A stretch of DNA of 64,000 bases from Runella limosa DSM 17973 (GTDB lineage: Bacteria > Bacteroidota > Bacteroidia > Cytophagales > Spirosomataceae). Under the pieces are notes generated by a model. That model was given only the letters and a program-made list of their open reading frames with translations, made no database searches and was not told where the DNA came from. This document shows positions 9,411 to 18,028 of the stretch, piece after piece. The translations under genes were made by a program, and so were the position numbers. How positions within the stretch are numbered: the stretch's first letter is position 1; the number at the start of each line of letters is the position of its first letter. Location of the stretch: positions 409,680 through 473,679 of the forward strand of contig NZ_KI519421.1 of NCBI RefSeq assembly GCF_000482465.1, read 5' to 3'.

Positions 9411-9725
9411 ATGGCAGCTTCACCTTCTATCATAACACGCGACTCCGATAAACTTGCCGCCAAAACTGGCAACTTGTACGAGTCGGTATCGATTATTTCT
9501 CGTCGTGCGCGTCAGATTGCTTCTAAAACAAAAGAAGAACTCAACAACAAATTGGCTGAGTTTGCATCTGGCATCGACAACCTTGAAGAAGTGTTTGAAA
9601 ACCGTGAGCAAATCGAAATCTCTAAGTTTTATGAGCGTCAGCCAAAACCTACGAGCATCGCCATCGAAGAGTTCATGGAAGATAAGTTGTACTGGCGTGC
9701 AAACGACGAAGACGACGCAAAATAA
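9411..9725 (+). CDS. rpoZ: RNA polymerase omega subunit, Bacteroidota type
   Basis: A 104-aa acidic/basic protein that corresponds to the divergent omega (RPB6-fold) subunit annotated at this locus in Bacteroidota. Omega binds the beta' C-terminus and helps assemble RNA polymerase. The helical segment LYESVSIISRRARQIASKTKEELNNKLAEF is the conserved core, and the tail is acidic (NDEDDAK). It starts 24 bases after bamD and is followed by a terminator-like hairpin before coaBC. Identification rests on sequence style and gene order; similarity to E. coli omega is weak. Confidence 0.85.
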   Translation: MAASPSIITRDSDKLAAKTGNLYESVSIISRRARQIASKTKEELNNKLAEFASGIDNLEEVFENREQIEISKFYERQPKPTSIAIEEFMEDKLYWRANDEDDAK

Positions 9726-9750
9726 CAAACATCTGAAAAATACGTAGTAA

Positions 9751-9786
9751 AAAGCCGCACCAATCCTTAGATTTGTGCGGCTTTCT
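9751..9786 (+). terminator. Hairpin terminator between rpoZ and coaBC
   Basis: A 10-bp stem, AAAGCCGCAC with GTGCGGCTTT, is followed by CTTTG. It lies 22 bases before the coaBC start, so it may act as partial attenuation within the cluster. Confidence 0.75.
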
Positions 9787-9807
9787 TTGTTATTCTCAAC
9801 AGCCTCT

Positions 9808-11016
9808 ATGTCCATCTTACAAAACAAAAAAATTATCGTTGGGGTTACGGGTAGTATTGCAGCTTACAAAAGCGTGGTGCTTGTTCGGTTGCTGATTAAA
9901 GCAGGAGCCGAAGTCCAAGTAATCATGACCAACGCCGCCCAATCATTTATTACCTCTCTTACCTTAGCCACGTTGTCCAAACGACCCGCGCTGAGTGAAT
10001 TTGTGCAAAATGAGGCAGGCGAATGGAACAACCACGTCGATTTAGGGCTTTGGGCCGACGCCATGATCATTGCTCCAGCCACCGCTCATACCCTTTCAAA
10101 ATGCGCCACTGGACTATGTGACGATCTCCTTACGGCCGTTTATTTATCAGCACGCTGTCCCGTTTTTTTCGCTCCTGCCATGGATTTGGATATGTATCAG
10201 CATGGCTCTACTCAAAAGAACCTTGAAACCCTGCAAGCGTTCGGTAACCATCTTATCCACGCCGAACATGGTGAGTTAGCCAGTGGACTTGTTGGTACTG
10301 GCAGGATGGCTGAACCAGAACATATTATCACTGCTCTTGAAAAGCATTTTTCGTTACAGCCCGTTTTAAAGGGAAAAAAAGTACTTATTACCGCTGGCCC
10401 TACCCAAGAGCCCATCGATCCCGTACGTTACATAAGCAACCATTCAACGGGGAAAATGGGATATTCCATTGCCCAGGCGTTTGCGTTTGCGGGGGCAGAA
10501 GTTACTTTGGTGAGTGGCCCCACCAATCAAACCTTGGCCGATTCGTCTATCAATGTTATTCGGGTTAAATCAGCCCAAGAAATGTACGAAGCAACGGCTG
10601 GTCAGTTCCCAACGGCCGATATTATCATTTTGTCTGCTGCGGTTGCAGATTACACACCTGCCCAGCCTGCCGATAGAAAAATCAAGAAAAAGGAAACTCA
10701 TTTTTCGATTGAACTAACCAAAACTGTTGACATTGCCGCTACACTTGGTCGTCAAAAAGGAGGCCATCAACTCGTTGTCGGTTTTGCCCTAGAAACCGAC
10801 AACGAGTTTGAAAATGCACTTGGCAAATTAGCGTCCAAAAATCTTGACCTGATTGTACTCAACTCCCTCAACGACAAAGGAGCAGGCTTTGCATACGATA
10901 CCAATAAAATAACCGTTATTGAATCAAATGCCACGGTGCATCAATTTGAGCTAAAGTCTAAAAATGAAGTGGCCCAAGATATTTTAGCACTTGTGGTATC
11001 AAAATTGTTGTCCTAA
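9808..11016 (+). CDS. coaBC: Bifunctional phosphopantothenoylcysteine decarboxylase / phosphopantothenate-cysteine ligase
   Basis: Two consecutive steps of coenzyme A synthesis in one 402-aa cytosolic flavoprotein. The N-terminal CoaC domain (about 1-180) has GVTGSIAAYKSVVLVRLL, the active-site His region NNHVDLGLWAD and the loop PAMDLDMY. The C-terminal CoaB domain has the signature ITAGPTQEPIDPVRYISNHS-TGKMG. The ATG at 9808 is chosen because the upstream GTG at 9775 lies inside the terminator. In the PxMNxxMW motif the Asn is Asp here (PAMDLDMY). To my knowledge this variant is common in Bacteroidota, so it probably does not indicate loss of activity. Confidence 0.96.
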   Translation: MSILQNKKIIVGVTGSIAAYKSVVLVRLLIKAGAEVQVIMTNAAQSFITSLTLATLSKRPALSEFVQNEAGEWNNHVDLGLWADAMIIAPATAHTLSKCATGLCDDLLTAVYLSARCPVFFAPAMDLDMYQHGSTQKNLETLQAFGNHLIHAEHGELASGLVGTGRMAEPEHIITALEKHFSLQPVLKGKKVLITAGPTQEPIDPVRYISNHSTGKMGYSIAQAFAFAGAEVTLVSGPTNQTLADSSINVIRVKSAQEMYEATAGQFPTADIIILSAAVADYTPAQPADRKIKKKETHFSIELTKTVDIAATLGRQKGGHQLVVGFALETDNEFENALGKLASKNLDLIVLNSLNDKGAGFAYDTNKITVIESNATVHQFELKSKNEVAQDILALVVSKLLS

Positions 11017-11050
11017 TTTAGTACTCGAAATTTCAGTGATTTAAACATTG

Positions 11051-12001
11051 ATGATAGCCTTTATGAATATGATTAAGAAATATAGCTGGTTACTTTTGGT
11101 TGCTTTATGCCCATTTATACCTACACAATCAGCAGAAGCACAAGAACTTAACTGTACTGTAACGCTTAATTTCAATCAACTTGTTTCTCAGCAAAATACC
11201 GATAATAGCAACCTCAATCAGCTTCGTTCGGTGATTGCTGATTTTATCAATGCCCGCCGTTGGACCAACGATAACTACAACCCAGAGGAACGCATTAACT
11301 GCAAAATCAACATAAACCTTGTTCGATCACCCGCCCAAGGTATATACGAAGGCACCGCCCAAGTGGTAGCAACCCGTCCCGTGTATGGTACTAATTACGA
11401 AAGTGTTATTTTAAATTTCATTGATCGTAACTTTAATTTTAGCTACTTACCAAGCAACCCAATGTACTATAATGAAAACACCTACAGTGATGAATTAACC
11501 CAGACATTGGCATTTTATGCGTACCTAATTTTAGCCGTTGACTATGATTCTTTTAGTAAACTTGGCGGAAATCCTTACCTACAAAAAGCCCTACAAACCG
11601 CAAACCTAGCCGCAGGAGTTAGCCCCGCAGGCGCACCCGCAGGCTGGAATTCTACAGGAGGTGACCGACGGAATCGGTATTGGTTAATAGATAATTTTAA
11701 TAATCAAATCATGCTTCCTGTCCGCGAATCTATGTACGCTTATCATCGAACAGGATTGGATAAATTTACCGAAAATCCTATTGCCGCTCGTCAACAAGTG
11801 ATGAACTTGTTGAATGCTGTCCAACAAGCAAGCAAAGGAATGCCAGGCGCAGTCTATATCAACACACTCTTCGATGCCAAAGGCGAAGAGATTTATAAAA
11901 TCATGGCAGAAGCCAGCAAAGAAGACCGACAGAAAGCATTTGCAATTCTTTCGCAACTCGACCCTGCCAAAACCGAGATGTACCGTAAATTGATGCGCTA
12001 A
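11051..12001 (+). CDS. DUF4835 family exported protein (annotated PorD in some genomes)
   Basis: A 316-aa periplasmic or outer-membrane-associated protein with a Sec signal peptide (hydrophobic core LLLVALCPFIPT, cleavage near AEAQ). Family features include LNCTVTLNFNQL, RRWTNDNYNPEERINCKI, SDELTQTLAFYAYLILAVDYDSF and GGDRRNRYWLIDN. The family is restricted to Bacteroidota, sits between coaBC and recN in many genomes, and is linked to type IX secretion in some annotations. That link is family knowledge, not visible here. Start at 11051; a TTG at 11048 and an ATG at 11063 are alternatives. Its stop overlaps the next start (TAATG). Confidence 0.88.
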   Translation: MIAFMNMIKKYSWLLLVALCPFIPTQSAEAQELNCTVTLNFNQLVSQQNTDNSNLNQLRSVIADFINARRWTNDNYNPEERINCKININLVRSPAQGIYEGTAQVVATRPVYGTNYESVILNFIDRNFNFSYLPSNPMYYNENTYSDELTQTLAFYAYLILAVDYDSFSKLGGNPYLQKALQTANLAAGVSPAGAPAGWNSTGGDRRNRYWLIDNFNNQIMLPVRESMYAYHRTGLDKFTENPIAARQQVMNLLNAVQQASKGMPGAVYINTLFDAKGEEIYKIMAEASKEDRQKAFAILSQLDPAKTEMYRKLMR

Positions 12002-12228
12002 TGAGCAAACGATTGGTTAAAATTCCGCTGAATGATCTGCCCGCTCACGCCAACGAGCTCATCGGAAAAACGGTCAATGTTGTTTTAAAAAGCAATCAGA
12101 CATTTTATGGGCAATGTGAACGCATCGAAAACACCTGCTTTGTGTTACGTGATTTCCGAAAACACGCTCACCAACTGGCTTTTACACAAATCGAATCAGT
12201 GATTTATGATAAATCAGCTACTTTTTGA
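12001..12228 (+). CDS. Small Sm/Hfq-like fold candidate, unknown function
   Basis: A 75-aa basic protein translationally coupled to the upstream gene (TAATG overlap) and in the bamD-recN cluster. I do not recognise it with certainty. The pattern GKTVNVVLKSNQTFYGQCER, then CFVLRDF, HQLAFTQIESVIYD resembles an LSm/Hfq beta-barrel: a strand with V-x-V-x-L-K-x-N/G, a G turn, a D-F strand, then H-x-I/L-x-x-I-x-x-V. It has no signal peptide and no cysteine motif. It may bind nucleic acid (inference). It could be a lineage-specific gene. Confidence 0.75.
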   Translation: MSKRLVKIPLNDLPAHANELIGKTVNVVLKSNQTFYGQCERIENTCFVLRDFRKHAHQLAFTQIESVIYDKSATF

Positions 12229-12305
12229 GTAGTTCCAAACCCAAAGGCATTCCTTTTTGTTGAATAGTTGACTAACTTCGCGGCGGTTCAACCGAGATAT
12301 GCTGT

Positions 12306-13982
12306 ATGCTTGCTCATTTGCTGATTAAAAATTACGCCTTAATTGAACATCTGGAACTGACTCCTGATTCCCAACTCAATATTATTACGGGGGAAACAGG
12401 AGCAGGAAAATCAATCATGTTGGGAGCCATTGGTTTGTTGCTCGGTAGCCGTGCTGATACCAAAGTGCTGTACAACCCTTCCCTAAAATGTGTTATTGAA
12501 GGTACTTTCGACTTAAATGGGTACTTTATTGAGCATCTGTTTGAAGAAGAAGAGCTTGATTTTTCGACCACTTGCCTCGTTCGACGGGAAATAAGCCCGT
12601 CGGGAAAGTCTCGGGCATTTATCAATGATACCCCCGTCAACTTAGAAACGCTCCGCCGAATTACGGGGCAATTGATGGACATTCATTCGCAACACGATAC
12701 TTTACTGTTGGGCTCGAATGAGTTTCAATTGCAAATCGTTGATACCTACGCCCAAAACGAGTCCATCCTTCGTCAGTATCACACTGATTTTCAGGCATAC
12801 CGCAAAGCGACGCAAGTCCTCGAACGGCTCAAATCAGAAGCAGCACAGCTTCGTAAAGAGTCTGATTACAATCAATTTTTGTTTGATGAGTTGGACAAAG
12901 CCCAGCTTCAAGCGGAAGAACAAGAGCAACTGGAGCAAGAATTAACCATTCTTGAAAATGCAGCCGACGTAAAAGAACGCCTTCAATTGGCTAATGATTA
13001 CCTCGATAATCCCGAACAATCGGCCCTTTCACTGCTCAAAAACGCAGTTAGTAGCCTAAACTCCATCAGTAAATTTGCGCCTCAATACGAACAGCTTCGC
13101 GAACGGACGCAAAGTGCGTACATTGAGCTAAAAGACTTGGCCTCTGAAATTAGTGACGAACAAGATAACGTTGAGATTGACGATGCGCGTGCCGAAGATG
13201 TACGTGAGCGCCTAAATCTGTTTTATCATCTTCAGCAAAAACACCAAGTAAAAACCTTGGCGGAACTCATCCTGATTCGGGACGAATTGGAGGTAAAAGT
13301 GAGCCGCGTTCTCAACCTTGACGAAGACATTGCAAAAGCCCATACAGCAGTGGAGAAGACCAAAGTAAAGCTCCAAAAAAGTGCCGATAAACTTTCGAAT
13401 TCGCGTAAAGTGGCCATTGCACCCGTTGAAAAAGAGGTAAAAAAATACCTGCTTGACCTCGGAATGCCAAACGCCACGTTGAACATCCAACAGACCCTCA
13501 TCGAGCCGACCGAAGATGGCATTGACGATGTTGATTTCTTGTTCAGTGCCAACAAAGGGATTAAACCACAGCAACTCAAAAATGTGGCGTCTGGAGGGGA
13601 ATTTTCGCGTTTGATGATGGTTATCAAGTATATTTTGGCCACCAAACGCAAACTCCCTACCATTATTTTTGACGAAATTGACACGGGGGTTTCGGGCGAA
13701 ATTGCCATTAAAATGGGTCAAATGATGAATGATATTGCCCAAAATCACCAAGTGATTGCTATTTCTCATTTGCACCAAATAGCCACTTATGGCAATGCCC
13801 ATTATTTTGTTTATAAAGATAATTCAGCCGAAAAAACCGTCAGTCGAATCAAAAAATTAACCTTTGAGGAACGCGTTCAAGAAATTGCTCAGATGATTGG
13901 GGGACTAAAACCAAGCGAAGCCATCGTTCAAAACGCGCGCGAAATGCTTCAAGCCCAAGTAACTCAACGCCAAAAAGGCTAG
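12306..13982 (+). CDS. recN: DNA repair protein RecN
   Basis: SMC-like ATPase acting in double-strand-break repair. The 558 residues contain Walker A GETGAGKSIMLGAIGLLLGS near the N-terminus and a long coiled-coil centre (about 150-370). The C-terminal head has the ABC signature VASGGEFSRLMM, Walker B TIIFDEIDTGVSGE and H-loop AISHLHQIA. Length is normal. A 77-base gap precedes it. The next gene begins 4 bases after its stop, which is unusual for recN neighbourhoods and suggests that gene was inserted into the operon. Confidence 0.97.
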   Translation: MLAHLLIKNYALIEHLELTPDSQLNIITGETGAGKSIMLGAIGLLLGSRADTKVLYNPSLKCVIEGTFDLNGYFIEHLFEEEELDFSTTCLVRREISPSGKSRAFINDTPVNLETLRRITGQLMDIHSQHDTLLLGSNEFQLQIVDTYAQNESILRQYHTDFQAYRKATQVLERLKSEAAQLRKESDYNQFLFDELDKAQLQAEEQEQLEQELTILENAADVKERLQLANDYLDNPEQSALSLLKNAVSSLNSISKFAPQYEQLRERTQSAYIELKDLASEISDEQDNVEIDDARAEDVRERLNLFYHLQQKHQVKTLAELILIRDELEVKVSRVLNLDEDIAKAHTAVEKTKVKLQKSADKLSNSRKVAIAPVEKEVKKYLLDLGMPNATLNIQQTLIEPTEDGIDDVDFLFSANKGIKPQQLKNVASGGEFSRLMMVIKYILATKRKLPTIIFDEIDTGVSGEIAIKMGQMMNDIAQNHQVIAISHLHQIATYGNAHYFVYKDNSAEKTVSRIKKLTFEERVQEIAQMIGGLKPSEAIVQNAREMLQAQVTQRQKG

Positions 13983-13986
13983 ATTG

Positions 13987-15699
13987 ATGATCACTCATAT
14001 TACCATCGACAACTTCAAAAAATTGGGACGAATTTCACTCCCGTTTTCGCAAGCAGTTGTTATCATAGGGCCTAACAACTCTGGAAAATCAACGATTTTT
14101 CAGGCGTTATGTCTTTGGGAAATTGGTGTTACTCACTTTATAGCAGCTTACAAAACCAACCAATTAAACAAAAACGGCGCAGTTACCCTCAACCGTCAAG
14201 TTTTAACGAATAGCCCTATTGCCAATGTACGTTTTTTATGGAAAGACCAAAAAGTCACCTCCAATGAGAACGGTAAACCCCAAGCCACCACACTGGAGAT
14301 CAACATAGAAGGTGAAGACGACGGCTATTTCTGGTCTTGCAAAGCGGAGTTCGACTATTACAATGAAGAATCATTTAGCTGTAGAATAGTATCTGGGTTG
14401 GAGTACATGGCGCAATGCTACGACAAAAGTAAAGGCATCCATTTTGGCTTTTTACAACCGATGTCGGGCATTAGTACCAGCGAAGATAAACTCACAGCAG
14501 GTTCAATTAAGCGAAAATTAGGAGAAGGGAAAACCGCTGAAGTTTTACGAAATATTTGTTTTGATATCCTTCAACCAGAACTACGAAAGTCTTTCTTAGT
14601 CGATAATGAAAAGCAATGGGAACAGTTATGCACCATTGTAAAACGATTATTTGGAGCTGAGTTACAAAAACCAGAACTCATCAGGGCAACTGGCCTTATC
14701 CAATTAGAATACATCGAAAATAATATCCGATACGATGTGTCGTCAGGAGGACGCGGTTTTCAACAAACTTTACTGTTGTTTGCCTACATGTTTGCCAACC
14801 CAAATACTGTTTTACTCTTGGACGAACCAGATGCACACCTTGAAGTAATTAGGCAACGGGAAGTTTTTCAGCAAATAAATAAAGTTGCCCTAGAAAAAAA
14901 TACTCAGATTATCATTGCATCACATTCCGAGGTTGTTCTCAATGAAGCTTCACAGTCAGCTAAAGTGATTGCACTAATTGAAAATCAGGCAATTGAATTA
15001 AATCCAGACAACAAAAAGCATCTATTAAAATCGCTCACTGAAATTGGTTGGGAAAAATACTTTTTAGCCAGAGCAAAACGCCACATCCTATTTTTGGAAG
15101 GCAGCACTGACCGAGAAATGTTATTGGCATTTGCCCAAAAATTGCAGCATCCCGTTGAAGCTGCCTTACGATTAGCTAATATTGATTATACCGACGACAA
15201 CGTTCCTAGTACGGCGATTAAACGGTATGAGGCTTTAAAAGCTATTTTCCCCGCATTAAAAGGAATTGCTTTATTTGACAAAATAGAGAAAAACCTCCAA
15301 GATATTAAAGCCCTGCAAGTCATCTGTTGGCAGAAACGAGAGCTGGAAAACTATTTTGCCAAACCAGTTGTATTACAAAGATACGCCCAACGACTGAACG
15401 CTAAATATCCGCATCTTACTCCTCAGCAATTGGAGAAAGCGATGACCGATGCAATCGCCGATTTCACCATACCAGCCTATTTGAAAGATGAAACGAATAA
15501 TTGGTGGAATACAGCCAAACTTAGCAGTGAATGGCTAGACCTAATATTTCCTGAGTTTTATAGACAATTGGGTTTCTCAGAAAATAGGTACAAGAATAAT
15601 AAAAGGGATTATTTTGAACTGATAAAGCTGCTAGAACCTAACGAAATTGACCCAGAAATTACAGAAAAACTGGATATACTTTCCGAAACAATCAAGTAA
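13987..15699 (+). CDS. OLD-family-like AAA ATPase with C-terminal TOPRIM domain
   Basis: A 570-aa predicted ATP-dependent nuclease. The N-terminal ABC/SMC-type ATPase has Walker A GPNNSGKS (about residue 28), signature SSGGRG (about 252), Walker B LLLDEPDAHLE (about 279) and switch His ASHSEVVL. The C-terminal TOPRIM-like domain has Glu in ILFLEGSTDRE (about 371), an acidic LFDKIEKN strand (about 431) and the typical CWQKRELENYF helix (about 452). The usual DxD appears reduced to one Asp plus a nearby Glu. No GajB-type helicase is adjacent, so Gabija is not supported. OLD nucleases include phage-defence proteins. Codon use is visibly more AT-rich than recN, consistent with acquisition. A TTG at 13984 is also a possible start. 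Confidence 0.85.
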   Translation: MITHITIDNFKKLGRISLPFSQAVVIIGPNNSGKSTIFQALCLWEIGVTHFIAAYKTNQLNKNGAVTLNRQVLTNSPIANVRFLWKDQKVTSNENGKPQATTLEINIEGEDDGYFWSCKAEFDYYNEESFSCRIVSGLEYMAQCYDKSKGIHFGFLQPMSGISTSEDKLTAGSIKRKLGEGKTAEVLRNICFDILQPELRKSFLVDNEKQWEQLCTIVKRLFGAELQKPELIRATGLIQLEYIENNIRYDVSSGGRGFQQTLLLFAYMFANPNTVLLLDEPDAHLEVIRQREVFQQINKVALEKNTQIIIASHSEVVLNEASQSAKVIALIENQAIELNPDNKKHLLKSLTEIGWEKYFLARAKRHILFLEGSTDREMLLAFAQKLQHPVEAALRLANIDYTDDNVPSTAIKRYEALKAIFPALKGIALFDKIEKNLQDIKALQVICWQKRELENYFAKPVVLQRYAQRLNAKYPHLTPQQLEKAMTDAIADFTIPAYLKDETNNWWNTAKLSSEWLDLIFPEFYRQLGFSENRYKNNKRDYFELIKLLEPNEIDPEITEKLDILSETIK

Positions 15700-15705
15700 A
15701 ATAAA

Positions 15706-16137
15706 ATGAAAAAAATCACTCTTTCTTTGTCGTTATGTGCATTAGTTTTCGCTTGCGGCCAAGACAAAGCCGCCGTTGAAAACGCTGAAAAAGAAGTATT
15801 TGCGGTTCATGACGAAATCATGCCCCAAATGTCGCAACTCATGGAATACAAAAATGGCCTGTCGGTCGAAATTACCAAATTGGATAGCCTCCTGAAAATC
15901 AAGTCAAACGATAGCCTTCAAAAACGTAAAGACGAAGCCTTGGCCATCAGCACTACGCTCCAAGAAGCCGATAAAGGGATGATGGATTGGATGCACGATT
16001 ACCGTGGCGATTCGCTCAAAGCCTTGGACAGCGAAGAAGCCATCAAAGCCATGAGTGCCGAAAAAACAAAAATCAACACTGTCCGCGACAAAATGCGCGA
16101 AGGAATGGACAAAGCCAAGACCTTCTTAGGAAAATGA
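15706..16137 (+). CDS. Small helical lipoprotein, unknown function
   Basis: A 143-aa lipoprotein with the lipobox LVFAC (Cys 17), followed by an almost wholly alpha-helical, charged region rich in Glu, Lys, Met and Asp. Examples are VFAVHDEIMPQMSQLMEYKNGL and AEKTKINTVRDKMREGMDK. Similar Cytophagales proteins are often mis-named viral A-type inclusion proteins. Its stop overlaps the start of the SCO gene (ATGA). Because it shares an operon with a copper chaperone and a cytochrome c, a role near respiratory-chain assembly is possible. Its several Met residues might bind metal, but that is inference. Confidence 0.85.
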   Translation: MKKITLSLSLCALVFACGQDKAAVENAEKEVFAVHDEIMPQMSQLMEYKNGLSVEITKLDSLLKIKSNDSLQKRKDEALAISTTLQEADKGMMDWMHDYRGDSLKALDSEEAIKAMSAEKTKINTVRDKMREGMDKAKTFLGK

Positions 16138-16778
16138 ACAAATTAATCATAGTACTAGCACTGTTTTCGCTTTGGAGTTGCAGTGGGTCGTCCGAACGTT
16201 TACCAATTTTGGGAGAACGCGACACAGTGAAAAAAATGGTGGATGGGAAAGAAATCGTTGATACGGTTTACCATACCATCCCCGATTTTAAATTTGTCAA
16301 TCAAGAAGGCGATACCGTTAGCGCTCAAAATTTCAACGACAAAATTTACGTGGCAGATTTCTTTTTTACCACCTGCCCCACCATTTGCCCAGTCATGAAA
16401 AAGCAAATGAAGAAAGTCTATGAGAAATTTAAAGGGGAAAACGAAGTAGCCATTTTGTCACACACCATTGATCCTGATCACGATACGCCCGCAGTTTTGA
16501 AAGAATATGCCAAGGATTTGGGCGTATCTGGAACGCAGTGGATGTTTGTGACGGGCAATCGTGAAAAAATCTACGAAATCGGCGAAAAGCAATATTTGGT
16601 TGTAGCAGGAGCCGATTCAACTGCGCCAGGGGGATATATTCACAGTGGCGCGTTTGTGCTGGTTGACAAACAAAAACGCGTTAGAGGTATGTACAATGGT
16701 ACCGACGAAGCGGGCACGCAACGCTTAATTGCTGATATTGAGCGCCTTCGTAAAGAGTACAAAGATGAAAAACAATAG
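16134..16778 (+). CDS. SCO1/SenC family copper chaperone lipoprotein
   Basis: A 214-aa thioredoxin-fold lipoprotein (lipobox LWSC) on the periplasmic side. SCO proteins deliver copper to the CuA site of cytochrome c oxidase or act as thiol reductases. The copper-binding CPTIC motif (FFFTTCPTICPVMKKQM) and the distal His in GGYIHSGAFVLVDKQ are intact. I chose the ATG at 16134 rather than the longer open frame because it begins the lipoprotein signal and overlaps the upstream stop by 4 bases. It also overlaps the following cytochrome gene, so the three genes are coupled. Confidence 0.94.
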   Translation: MNKLIIVLALFSLWSCSGSSERLPILGERDTVKKMVDGKEIVDTVYHTIPDFKFVNQEGDTVSAQNFNDKIYVADFFFTTCPTICPVMKKQMKKVYEKFKGENEVAILSHTIDPDHDTPAVLKEYAKDLGVSGTQWMFVTGNREKIYEIGEKQYLVVAGADSTAPGGYIHSGAFVLVDKQKRVRGMYNGTDEAGTQRLIADIERLRKEYKDEKQ

Positions 16779-17199
16779 AATTGATATGAAATTAAGTCTT
16801 CTATTGGCTAGTTTTCTTGTGGTTTTGATACTCGCGTGCCAAGGTGGAAGCGCCATAAAACACGAGCAATATGTAGCCGAAGGGTTTACGTTGTTTCAAA
16901 CGCATTGTGCCAATTGCCACCAACGCGACGGGAAAGGATTGGAAAACCTCTACCCTGCCCTCTCTACTGACTACCTCAAAGACAAAAATCAGGTAATTTG
17001 CTGGACTAAAAATGGGGTTCATCAACCAATGACCGTCAACGGTAAAAGCTATAATCGAGCTATGCCTGCAAACCCTGGTTTAAAAGAGTTAGAAATTGCC
17101 GAAATTATGACCTACGTCTATGCTACTTGGGGAAAAGAAACGGAAATTACGACCGTAGAAACTGTCAAAGCTGCTTTAGAAAAATGTCCTCCAAAATAA
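16765..17199 (+). CDS. Membrane-anchored monohaem cytochrome c
   Basis: About 144 aa with a lipoprotein signal (SFLVVLILAC) and one class I cytochrome c domain. The haem motif CANCH is followed by QRDGKGLENLYPAL, and the likely axial Met lies in RAMPANP. It overlaps the SCO gene by 14 bases; an internal ATG at 16786 gives a more compact signal peptide and may be the true start. It probably donates electrons in the periplasm, perhaps to an oxidase assembled with the neighbouring SCO protein (inference). It ends at a strong bidirectional terminator. Confidence 0.93.
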   Translation: MKNNRIDMKLSLLLASFLVVLILACQGGSAIKHEQYVAEGFTLFQTHCANCHQRDGKGLENLYPALSTDYLKDKNQVICWTKNGVHQPMTVNGKSYNRAMPANPGLKELEIAEIMTYVYATWGKETEITTVETVKAALEKCPPK

Positions 17200-17200
17200 G

Positions 17201-17229
17201 AAAAACGGCGGGAACCCCGCCGTTTTTTT
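17201..17229. terminator. Bidirectional terminator between cytochrome c and MerR genes
   Basis: A near-perfect stem of AAACGGCGGG with CCCGCCGTTT is flanked by A-runs on the left and T-runs on the right. It can therefore serve both convergent genes. Confidence 0.9.
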
Positions 17230-17232
17230 GCT

Positions 17233-18003
17233 TTATACCAGTTGCGTTTCTGCAAAATAGGCCATCGCCTTTTGCATGAATAGCGCAAAAGTAGGATTGG
17301 GTTGACCATCTGTTTGAGTGAAACGCTCATCGTTGACGTACAAATCTCCTAATCCTTTATACGCCTCTGCTTGTGGGTCAGTCGAACCTGATGTTCCCCA
17401 AAACTTGCGAATTACATCATAGTGTCGGGCGATTTGGCGTTGAACTACCTCACTCGTCGGGTCGTTGCCCGTCATAGAAGCCAGCCCACTGCTAATTTCT
17501 AAACTTTCCCTTTTTAGCGCCTCAAAATCTGCTTTGGTCAACGACCGCAACGATTTTTCGGCTATTTCTACGGTTTCAGTGCCATACGCACCGATGGCTT
17601 CCTTCCGATAGGCGTCGGCAGTTTCTTGCGACAATCCTTCATACAATTCTTCGTGCTTCAACATAATACCTTCTTTTAGATTAAACATTGTTTTGTCAAT
17701 CGTCAAAAGCAATGTCTCAATTCGGCTTTGTTTGGCTTCAAGGGCTTTTTTGTGGTTTCCCAATGCAGTAAGTAAATCAAAACCAGGCGCATCAAGAATC
17801 CGCCCAATTTCTTGCAATGGAAAATCCAGTTCTTTGTAAAAAAGAATTTGCTGCAAGCGCAACAGCTCATTTTCGCCATACATCCGATACTTGGCCTCTG
17901 TACGGATGGCTGGTTTTAAAAGCCCAATTTCATCGTACAGGTGGAGCGTGCGCACGCTCACACCTGCCAATTTTGCCAATTTTTTAACCGAATAACGTAT
18001 CAT
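17233..18003 (-). CDS. MerR-family regulator with TipAS effector domain
   Basis: A 256-aa one-component regulator. The N-terminal MerR helix-turn-helix (YSVKKLAKLAGVSVRTLHLYDEIGLLKPA) is followed by a dimerisation helix (about 75-110). The C-terminal TipAS-like antibiotic-recognition domain (about 125-256) includes YEGLSQETADAYRKEAIGAYG and ends KAMAYFAE. TipA-type proteins trap thiopeptides and other drugs and activate promoters with over-long spacers. I chose the ATG at 18003 to place the HTH at the N-terminus. A MerR-type promoter lies just upstream, so it is probably autoregulated. The target drug is unknown, and no efflux gene is adjacent. Confidence 0.9.
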   Translation of the reverse strand: MIRYSVKKLAKLAGVSVRTLHLYDEIGLLKPAIRTEAKYRMYGENELLRLQQILFYKELDFPLQEIGRILDAPGFDLLTALGNHKKALEAKQSRIETLLLTIDKTMFNLKEGIMLKHEELYEGLSQETADAYRKEAIGAYGTETVEIAEKSLRSLTKADFEALKRESLEISSGLASMTGNDPTSEVVQRQIARHYDVIRKFWGTSGSTDPQAEAYKGLGDLYVNDERFTQTDGQPNPTFALFMQKAMAYFAETQLV

Positions 18004-18028
18004 AATGCCTTCATTTTGACTGACTGCA

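Noticed and set aside
9775-9807. GTG start of coaBC upstream of the ATG
   Set aside because: It lies inside the 3' arm of the terminator stem, and the extra 11 residues do not resemble the CoaC N-terminus.
13212-13802. 196-aa minus-strand ORF within recN
   Set aside because: Opposite the conserved C-terminal ATPase head of RecN; no domain or start context.
13987-15699. Gabija (GajA) system
   Set aside because: No UvrD-like GajB helicase follows; the next genes are a lipoprotein and an SCO protein.
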